The notes beneath the pieces were generated by a model that was given only the letters and a program-made list of their open reading frames with translations, was not told the DNA's origin and did not search any database. Position numbers and translations under genes: made by a program. This document shows, in pieces, positions 25,576 to 31,873 of a DNA stretch of 31,873 nucleotides. Numbering within the stretch: position 1 is the first letter of the stretch; the number at the start of each line of letters is the position of its first letter. Origin of the DNA: DATDEW01 sp046590205 (GTDB taxonomy: Bacteria > Bacteroidota > Ignavibacteria > Palsa-1295); assembly GCA_046590205.1 (NCBI GenBank), contig JBKJTT010000034.1:1-31873 (forward strand). Reading direction: 5' to 3'.

Positions 25576-25895
25576 GGATGGTGCTGTACATTTACACATG
25601 ATTGTATAGTGGTGTGGAGGTATGGACGTATGGTTCGTGGGTTGTCATTGCGAGCGACCGGAGGGAGCGAAGCAATCTAAAATCTCTCAGAAATAGGAAA
25701 ATGTCCAAACTTTCCCGTACAAAAATAACACATGAAACGTAGTTTTGCAAGATGCCTAAACAAAATACACTGTAACCCATTAAGAATCAACAAGATAATC
25801 TTTGGGTATCTCTAAAATTGCTGTTCCCGCTCGGTTTTCGCCAATTTCCATAGGCACCTATGATTTCCCGTAGGGGCATGCTGCGCATGCCCTCT
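25576..25895. repeat. dispersed non-coding repeat, copy B (inverted relative to copy A at 3456-3798)
   Basis: The reverse complement of this segment matches copy A in the same block order. The best blocks are 25639-25708 (68 of 70 identical to 3671-3740 by hand alignment) and 25778-25807 (28 of 30 to 3571-3600). One end carries a perfect 8-bp hairpin gggcatgc (25874-25881) and gcatgccc (25885-25892), the counterpart of the gggcacatgcgatgtgc hairpin of copy A. It fills most of the gene-free stretch 25396-26056. In the rest, 25396-25575 shows only a short tccgc/gcgga stem near 25530, and 25896-26056 holds the promoter and leader of the next gene. Confidence 0.85.
25720..25750 (-). promoter_or_regulatory. 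putative promoter inside repeat copy B, reading toward the S9 peptidase operon
   Basis: On the minus strand TTG (25750-25748), 20 nt, then TATTTTTG (25727-25720) matches TTG-N17-23-TAnnTTTG. The same element sits at the aligned place in copy A (TATCTTTG, 21-nt spacing), though the sequence between the two boxes has diverged. A start near 25713 would give a leader of about 320 nt. No other TAnnTTTG was seen between it and the S9 start. Confidence 0.5.
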
Positions 25896-25920
25896 TTCAT
25901 CGTAAATAAAGTGAAAATAA

Positions 25921-25955
25921 TTGGTACAATTTCCTGATTTTGTGCTTATATTTGC
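25921..25955 (+). promoter_or_regulatory. putative promoter of the adhesin-like gene
   Basis: TTG (25921-25923), 23 nt, then TATATTTGC (25947-25955). The -7 box is an exact match, the spacing at the upper limit. Transcription would start near 25962, leaving a leader of about 95 nt before the ATG at 26057. Confidence 0.5.
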
Positions 25956-26013
25956 ACACGGAGTGTCCTGCGACTTTGCCCAGAATCATCGAAGCCGTTG
26001 GTAAGAATTCACC

Positions 26014-26037
26014 ACTGCCTGTTACTCCTAAGGCAGT
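26014..26037 (+). other. leader hairpin upstream of the adhesin-like gene
   Basis: A 7-bp stem actgcct (26014-26020) with aggcagt (26031-26037) and a 10-nt loop, ending 19 nt before the ATG at 26057. It is within the predicted 5' leader and could affect translation or mRNA stability. Seven base pairs can arise by chance. Confidence 0.3.
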
Positions 26038-26056
26038 ATCACCATATAATTTAGCT

Positions 26057-28715
26057 ATGAAAAACTTAAAGAATTATCAGGGGGGGGGGTAACCTTACCG
26101 CCCCAAAAGCGTTTTACTTATACGCTTTCATTTTCCTTTTCTTTTGCACTATGGTTACAACATACAACTCATTCGCACAAACGCCGAACATTATTACCTA
26201 TCAAGGTAAACTTACTCATCAAGGCAGTGATGTATCAGGCGAGAGGACAATAACTGCTCGGCTCTACGCAAATGCAGAGGGTACGGAAAAAGTATGGGAA
26301 GGTACATACAAGACATACATAACCGACGGCATCTTTGCCGTAACACTCGGCGCAGGAAAGTATCCCCTCCCTGCCCCAACAAAACTCGATAAACAACTAT
26401 GGGTAGGCATCACCGTTGACGGAGTAGAACTTCGTCCCCTAACACAACTAACCTCATCTCCGTATGCACTCAACGTAGCAGATAAGAGCATCACCAAAGC
26501 GAAACTGGCGGATGAAGTGTTGTTCGGCACAATCGGAGGACAGAATCAGCAAGCTGTTGGAACTACTGTTTTACTTGGTGGTAACTTATATGATAGAGCA
26601 CCTGGCGTTGAGTACATTGGCTCAAATAGTTCAACTACAGGTTCAAAACAGGTATGGTTTAAGACTGATGATGTTACAGCATTAAGGTTAAGCCATTCGA
26701 CAGCTACAAGTGGAACGCCTAACATTATTGGGGGGTATTCAGGAAATGTAATTGATTCTGCTTATAAAGGATCCGTCATTAGTGGTGGAGGAGAATCTGG
26801 CAGTGTTAATACAATCCTAAATGATTTTGGTTTTATAGGAGGCGGAAGACTCAATACTATTGGAAATGTATCTTTGACACATGTAGGGCAAGTGATTGGT
26901 GGCGGAGAGACAAATACTGCCATAGGAAATCTATCTTTTATTGGTGCAGGTGAAGGAAACACCACCTTTAACGATGCAGAGCATTCAGCAATAGTCGGAG
27001 GACATTCGAATGAAGTACGAAAAGCAGGCTCATTTATTGGTGGTGGGTATGAGAACCATGCGTATTCTTTGTACACAGTAATTGGAGGTGGCTCTAGTAA
27101 TGTTATTACAGGACTTTCGGAAAACTCTGCCATATTAGGCGGCGCATTGAATAATATTGACGCATACTATTCAGCGATTGGTGGAGGAGATCGTAATAAA
27201 ATCGGTGCAGGTGGTGGGTCAATGCCAAAATGGACTACGATTGGAGGAGGGCTACAAAACGAAATATTTTCTTCCGATTATTACTCCACAATAGGTGGTG
27301 GGTATAGCAATTATATTGACAAAAGTGGCAGTTCAGTTATTTCTGGTGGTTATGACAACTACGTTAATCAAGGACATTTTAGTGTGATTGTCGGAGGTAT
27401 AAACAACACAGTAGAAGACAGTTATAACACTTTAGTCGGTGGAAAGGGCAATTACATTGAAAGCAATCTAATCAGCACTGCCCATCCGTTTGAGCGGAAT
27501 AAATATTCATTCTTGGGTGGTGGTCTAAATAATAGAATAGTAAAAGACCCTGACCATGATGAAGATACTTTAATTGGAATAGTATTAGTTGGTGGGTATG
27601 ACAACAAAGCTGCTGAAGAGGGTACTTTTGTAGGGGGCGGAGCGAAAAACTTTGCAAAGGAAGAGTTTAGTATAATTTTAGGTGGCACACAGAATGAAGC
27701 GAATCTTGACTATGCTACTGTACTTGGAGGAAAGGAAAATATAGCTGGTGCTGACTATTCTATTATTGCCGGTGGAATTAGTAATGAGATAGTCACATAT
27801 TCAGATGCTTCTTCCATTTTAGGAGGCGAGGACAATAGAATCAGCGGGAGTCATTCTGTACTTTCAAACGGCAAAGGAAATATTATAGAAGCTTTGTACT
27901 CGTTTATAGGATCAGGGAAAGCCAATTATATAATAAACCTTGTACAAGAAACATTCTCTTCGATAGTAGGAGGGCAACAGAATTCTATTTATTCCAAGTG
28001 GTCATTTATCGGTGGCGGTGGTAATAATACAGCTTCTGGCAACCTTTCATTTATTGGAGCAGGAGGTGGTCTTAGCTCAACAACTCTAGGCAATATAACA
28101 AATGCTTCAGCATCCGCCATCCCTGCCGGAATTGGACTCGTCGCCGATGGAACAACCCAAACAATAATGGGACATTTCAATAAATTCTTGGGTAATCCGT
28201 CTGTAGACTACTCCTTATTATTAGGAGAAGACAGGTTGTTAATTATCGGGAATGGTATAGATAACGCTCGAAGAACGAATGCATTTGAAGTATCTGAAAA
28301 CGGACACTCTATTGTCTATCACAACAACACACTTAATACTAATCCCGCAATTAAAGGGGCAAGGTATATAGATAATACAACTGTGTCTTGGGGTCATGTG
28401 CTTGGGAATGGAGTCGTTCTGTCAGGTTTCGCAGCTACTGTAATATTCGCAGTACCAAACATTTACACCGTTACCGTAAATTATAGAGACCCATATACGA
28501 ATGCAATTGTACCCATTATTAATGGTTCTGCTATAACAGCAACACTGATAGATAATGGTACAAGCGGTGATCCACATTGCGGATTTATTACTGTTACACC
28601 GATAGTATTTAACGCCCTAACAGGAAATACTTTTACTGTCCGGACATGGAAAAACAATACTGACTGTGACCCAGATCCTAGAGATTTTATGTTCCAAGTC
28701 GTAGGTAGACCGTGA
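26057..28715 (+). CDS. adhesin-like repeat protein, translation interrupted by a G10 tract (phase OFF as read)
   Basis: As written, a continuous ORF of 854 aa runs from an internal ATG at 26151, but it begins with only the end of a signal peptide (TTYNSFAQ before TPN). With one G removed at 26080-26089, translation from 26057 gives 885 aa with a full signal: charged start MKNLKNYQGGGNLTAPK, hydrophobic core AFYLYAFIFLFFCTMV, cleavage after FAQ. The mature N-terminal domain (ITYQGKLTHQGSDVSGERTI to SSPYALNVAD) is the one found at the front of many tail-fibre-like and surface repeat proteins. Then come about 27 repeats of 15-25 residues of the type SxIGGGxxNxI (26718-28075), resembling YadA/hemagglutinin head or beta-roll repeats. 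A non-repetitive C-terminus (~200 aa) follows, without a T9SS domain. It is probably a surface adhesin. Confidence 0.85.
26080..26089 (+). repeat. G10 homopolymer, likely phase-variation tract
   Basis: Ten consecutive G, eight codons after the ATG at 26057. With ten G the frame reads ATG, seven more codons ending CAG, GGG GGG GGG, then TAA (26090-26092). With nine G (or twelve) the ATG is in frame with the 854-codon ORF starting at 26151. It is by far the longest G run noticed in the window. Confidence 0.9.
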
Positions 28716-28742
28716 ACAGTATTCAAGTTGAGAGAGAGGATA

Positions 28743-28774
28743 ATACCATGCCGTACAAGGGTGCGGCATGGTAT
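28743..28774 (+). promoter_or_regulatory. 11-bp hairpin enclosing the start codon of the next gene
   Basis: Arms ataccatgccg (28743-28753) and cggcatggtat (28764-28774) are perfect reverse complements, with a 10-nt loop. The ATG of the 801-aa T9SS gene (28748-28750) is inside the left arm, and its ribosome site (gagga, 28736-28740) is just outside it. The hairpin may limit translation, or act as an attenuator between the two genes. No T-run follows, so an intrinsic terminator is less likely. Confidence 0.6.
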
Positions 28775-31153
28775 ACTATTTATTCTACAGTGATATTCCT
28801 TCTCTTAGTAACAATTTTGACTAAAACTGAGACATCTGCATTCGGACAATGGAGAAAAATTTATCAATTTGATAAACCTGTAACTTCAGTTTATTTCACT
28901 TTATTTGATTCACTACCAATACATGGGTTTGTGAGTACTGATGGATATGAAGTTTATCGAACTTATGACCGTGGATTCACATGGACAAAATCAATTCTTG
29001 TGCAATCTCAAGTACCCCCGTTTGGCAATTCATTTTCATTTACATTTAAGAATAATCTTGAGGGTTGGTTCTGTTCAATACGTGATGCAATAGAGTGCGT
29101 CTCGAAAACAACTGATGGAGGAGTAACGTGGTATGCCCTTCCAAATACAGATTACAATACAGCTATATATTATGTGCCTTCTACGAATTTATTGATTAGC
29201 CCATATTTTAACCCTGGTAATCCTAACTTGTCAATTAGCGTTTCTCTTGACGGCACAAACTTTACCAAATCGAGTTTACCTGGAATTTCTTTGAACCCAA
29301 CAATAGGCATAGCTTTTTCAGATGAGTATCATGGGATAATGACTACAGATCATATATATGGAAAAACTCTTTATACTACTAACGGCGGTCTAAATTGGGA
29401 ACAATCCCAAATGATTGGAGAGAGTTTTCAACCTATTGCAGTAAAAGGATCTTTGACCTTTTACATGATTAGAGAAACCTCCGCTTATGATGACGAAGGT
29501 TCATTCTTTAGATCAACCGATGGCGGTATAACATGGACAAAGATATATCAATATAATGGTACTAATAACCCTCTCGCTGTAACTGGCACAGTACAATATG
29601 GGACTGACCATGCTCTATTTTTCCAGACTATTCAAAGTAATAGCGAAGGTATTATGATGTCTTTGGACTCAGGTTACACCTTTAATTCACTATGCGGACC
29701 GACTAATACACTAGACACACGTTTCTATGTACGCGACAGCTTCATTTATGCGGGCGATAAATATGGCGGTCTTTGGCTCAACACAACTGGCATTGGCTCT
29801 AACTCAAAGCCGATAGTATCTACAGATTCATTGCGACTTATACAGACAAACTGTTCGTCAACTTCAAACATACTCACTTTTACTTTATTTGATTCATGTA
29901 ACGGCAGACAAGCTGATTTGCTAAGTACTTCTGTAAGTGGAAGCAGCAGTTTTGCTATTACTTCTGGTGATAACCCGAGAAAAATCCATCCTGAAGATAG
30001 TATAACCGTCTCATACAAGACATCAAATAGTAGGGACACAGGATTATTGCATTTAAAGTTTAAGCTCGGTTGGAAAGAGTTTGATACGGTAGTATCGCTG
30101 ATTGGTTCCTACGAGCCGCCACGAACTGTGTTTCTCCCGAGTGTTTCGGATACTTCCCTTACGTTAGAGTCATCTCTGTGCTATGGCAAAGAGCAGTTCG
30201 TGCATTACTTGTTGAGTGATACCTGTCTCGGCACACAAGGTGAACTGCTATCGGCAACAGTTATTGGCTCTACTAATTTTCAAATAACAATCGGTACTGA
30301 TTCCGTCGGAGTTATCTATAACGGAGCAGGATATGATACAGCAACGCTTACTCTGAAATTCCGCATCTATGAGTACGAGTATGATACAGTTATTACTCTC
30401 TATGGAATTCCTTCCCCAAGCCGCGACTCTGTTTCATTCACACCTCGGTTCGCGGAGCAGGATGTGACGGCTGGTGGGGTGACGAATCTTGTTATCGAGC
30501 CATCGAAAGCTGTTTTGGGCAAAGGGCTATCGGAGATAGAGATGTCCGTCAGCTATAACGGTGACATCCTTGAACGAGTAGCTGAAGCAACACAGATACC
30601 CGGTGCAAGCATTGCGGGTATAAATGAGACAGTAGCAAACGGCATAACCACAACAACGCTCCGAATTACCGGAAGCGATCTATTACTCGACCCATCGCAA
30701 GCCACAGCAAACATCCGCTTCAGAACATATCTTAGTGATACGACAATCACTCCCGTCACTGTTACAACAAAGCTCAACCCTCAAGACAGCAACTACGAAC
30801 GCTGTACACTTTCGGCGAATACATCTGATACAAACTTTGCGTTAACGCTCCTCTGCGGCGACTCCCTCCTCTCGCGGCATCTCGGAGGTAAACCGATACT
30901 GACAATCATCTCGGTCAAACCGAACCCTGCCAGAGATGAAGTAACCGTAGAGTTTGAGCAGAGTGAAAACGGTGATATGACCATCGAGATATATGACATG
31001 CTCGGGACGAGTGTTCACCGTGTGGTAACGCATTCAGCCAAAGGACAAAACACAAAGACGCTTCACTTAGCCGACCTTCCGAGCGGGAGCTATATCCTTA
31101 CGCTCCGCACCCCGAGCGGTACAAGCTCGAAGCTCTTTACAAAAGAGCGGTAG
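28748..31153 (+). CDS. secreted BNR / Ig-like protein with T9SS sorting domain
   Basis: 801 aa from the ATG at 28748, which has a GAGGA ribosome site 7 nt upstream; a GTG at 28712 overlapping the previous stop (GTGA) is the alternative and would lengthen the signal region. Signal anchor-like start MPYKGAAWYTIYSTVIFLLL, cleavage likely after AFGQ. Five BNR-like repeats follow (EVYRTYDRGFTW, SKTTDGGVTW, FRSTDGGITW), then two Ig-like modules each with a cysteine pair 14 residues apart (about residues 365-465 and 470-560), a cohesin-like segment, a CGDS motif and a type A T9SS sorting domain (VKPNPARDEVTVEF to the end). The same order of modules is found in the 1120-aa protein at 14124-17486, so they are paralogues. 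It lies directly after the phase-variable gene and may be affected by it. Confidence 0.9.
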   Translation: MPYKGAAWYTIYSTVIFLLLVTILTKTETSAFGQWRKIYQFDKPVTSVYFTLFDSLPIHGFVSTDGYEVYRTYDRGFTWTKSILVQSQVPPFGNSFSFTFKNNLEGWFCSIRDAIECVSKTTDGGVTWYALPNTDYNTAIYYVPSTNLLISPYFNPGNPNLSISVSLDGTNFTKSSLPGISLNPTIGIAFSDEYHGIMTTDHIYGKTLYTTNGGLNWEQSQMIGESFQPIAVKGSLTFYMIRETSAYDDEGSFFRSTDGGITWTKIYQYNGTNNPLAVTGTVQYGTDHALFFQTIQSNSEGIMMSLDSGYTFNSLCGPTNTLDTRFYVRDSFIYAGDKYGGLWLNTTGIGSNSKPIVSTDSLRLIQTNCSSTSNILTFTLFDSCNGRQADLLSTSVSGSSSFAITSGDNPRKIHPEDSITVSYKTSNSRDTGLLHLKFKLGWKEFDTVVSLIGSYEPPRTVFLPSVSDTSLTLESSLCYGKEQFVHYLLSDTCLGTQGELLSATVIGSTNFQITIGTDSVGVIYNGAGYDTATLTLKFRIYEYEYDTVITLYGIPSPSRDSVSFTPRFAEQDVTAGGVTNLVIEPSKAVLGKGLSEIEMSVSYNGDILERVAEATQIPGASIAGINETVANGITTTTLRITGSDLLLDPSQATANIRFRTYLSDTTITPVTVTTKLNPQDSNYERCTLSANTSDTNFALTLLCGDSLLSRHLGGKPILTIISVKPNPARDEVTVEFEQSENGDMTIEIYDMLGTSVHRVVTHSAKGQNTKTLHLADLPSGSYILTLRTPSGTSSKLFTKER

Positions 31154-31159
31154 AAATAA

Positions 31160-31188
31160 AAAAGGGCACACCTTTGGCGTGCCCTTTT
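31160..31188. terminator. bidirectional intrinsic terminator
   Basis: A 13-bp stem with one mismatch, aaaagggcacacc (31160-31172) with ggcgtgccctttt (31176-31188), and a ttt loop. It has A-rich and T-rich flanks on both sides and lies in the 56-nt gap between convergent genes, 6 nt after the T9SS gene stop, so it can serve both strands. Confidence 0.88.
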
Positions 31189-31209
31189 GAAACATAGATG
31201 TTGATTCTC

Positions 31210-31873
31210 TTACGCTACTACTTCTTCGGCAACCATGTCGGGTGCGAAGAGTACCTTTTCGGCGTGCTCCATGAGGTTCTTGATGTTGTCCTCATCGAAG
31301 GGTGAGCGCATACCAACTGCCTTGAAGATATTGAGCACGGACATCGTACCGCCGATGCGGCATAGCTCGATGTATGACTCGACGATCTTCTCATGGAAGT
31401 TCACATCACTTCTGCCGAGCTGCATTGCGCCTGTCTCTGCGATGGCGTAATCAATGTAGTAGAACGGCATACCGAAGATGTGTCCCTGCGAATACCAACG
31501 TGCATGTTTATACTGCTCGCATCCTGTGAAGTCCAAGCCGGGCTTATAGATATCCCAGATACGATCCCATGCGGCGTCGCGCTCAACAATACCGGAGTTC
31601 GGGTTTTCATAGACCCAATGCTGGAATTCATCAACGATGACGATGTAGCACATCATCTCGACTGCATCGCGCCAGCGGTTCATGCGGTACTTTGCGGAGT
31701 TCTCTGCGTCGAAGTATTCTTCGATGTAGCGCATCGAAAGGAATTCCATTCCCATCGAATGAATCTCACAAGCATCGGATGTCGGCCACTGAAGATCAAC
31801 TGATTCAATCTTCTGTGATTCCCATCCTTGGAAAGCATGTCCCATCTCATGTGTGAGTGTGCGAATGTCTTCG
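31210..31873 (-). CDS. M3-family oligoendopeptidase, partial (C-terminal part)
   Basis: 221 complete codons are visible; the gene continues past the right edge of the window. The first residues seen, EDIRTLTHEMGHAFQGW, contain the zinc motif HExGH (HEMGH, codons at 31837-31851). About 27 residues later EIHSMGMEFL provides the third zinc ligand (Glu) in the form usual for PepF-like oligoendopeptidases. Further family features are YYIDYAIAE and the helical C-terminus. The enzyme is a cytosolic zinc metallopeptidase that degrades short peptides. The C-terminus ends in FAPDMVAEEVVA with the stop at 31210-31212. The N-terminal half cannot be assessed. Confidence 0.92.
   Translation of the reverse strand, partial: EDIRTLTHEMGHAFQGWESQKIESVDLQWPTSDACEIHSMGMEFLSMRYIEEYFDAENSAKYRMNRWRDAVEMMCYIVIVDEFQHWVYENPNSGIVERDAAWDRIWDIYKPGLDFTGCEQYKHARWYSQGHIFGMPFYYIDYAIAETGAMQLGRSDVNFHEKIVESYIELCRIGGTMSVLNIFKAVGMRSPFDEDNIKNLMEHAEKVLFAPDMVAEEVVA

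Noticed and set aside
26080..26089. G-quadruplex at the G tract
   Set aside because: A single run of ten G is not the four separated G runs needed for a confident intramolecular quadruplex; slippage explains the site better.
26718..28075. Possible CRISPR or DNA-level tandem repeat array
   Set aside because: The repetition is at protein level only, the DNA repeats are degenerate with irregular spacing, and the reading frame is continuous.

Overview
The window looks like chromosomal DNA of a free-living Gram-negative bacterium of the Bacteroidota/Chlorobiota superphylum; a Candidatus Kapabacteria- or Ignavibacteria-like lineage fits best, but this is inference from gene content. The support is: four secreted proteins ending in type IX secretion (T9SS, Por) sorting domains, several Sec lipoproteins, few Shine-Dalgarno sequences, and promoters matching the Bacteroidota pattern TTG-N17-23-TAnnTTTG. 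No rRNA, tRNA, CRISPR array, transposase or phage gene was seen.

Layout. 1-4.7 kb (minus): YbdK-type carboxylate-amine ligase, a BNR-repeat T9SS protein, and the 2-phosphosulfolactate phosphatase ComB, with a ~340-nt non-coding repeat between the last two. 4.7-6.2 kb (plus): a small lipoprotein translationally coupled to an EamA-family transporter. 6.2-8.9 kb (minus): PlsY, an HtrA/DegP protease and a DUF4412 lipoprotein, likely one operon. 9-10.4 kb: inositol monophosphatase (plus) convergent with a Yip1-family membrane protein (minus). 10.5-14.1 kb (plus): TrmH-type rRNA/tRNA methylase, a VWA membrane protein and a small outer-membrane protein. 14.1-22 kb (minus): an RDD-domain protein made of two fused tandem copies, an Old Yellow Enzyme fused to a fibronectin III domain, and two large T9SS proteins, closely spaced as one probable operon. 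22.1-25.4 kb (minus): S9 peptidase, a small secreted protein and a CADD/PqqC-like di-metal enzyme. 25.4-26.05 kb: a second, inverted copy of the repeat. 26.05-31.15 kb (plus): a large adhesin-like repeat protein followed by another T9SS BNR protein. The window ends in a partial M3 oligoendopeptidase (minus).

The most striking observation is a run of ten G at 26080-26089. A natural ATG at 26057 reads through this run into a stop codon. Removing one G joins that ATG in frame to the 854-codon adhesin-like ORF and supplies a complete signal peptide that the ORF otherwise lacks. This is the layout of a slipped-strand phase-variable surface protein, captured here in the OFF state, unless the G count is an assembly error.

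Other points: the two inverted copies of the dispersed repeat each carry a near-consensus promoter at the same place. The CADD homologue keeps all the metal ligands and the tyrosine and lysine reported for the self-sacrificing p-aminobenzoate synthase of Chlamydia. The RDD gene preserves an internal RBS and ATG at its fusion point. The start codon of the last T9SS gene lies inside an 11-bp hairpin.
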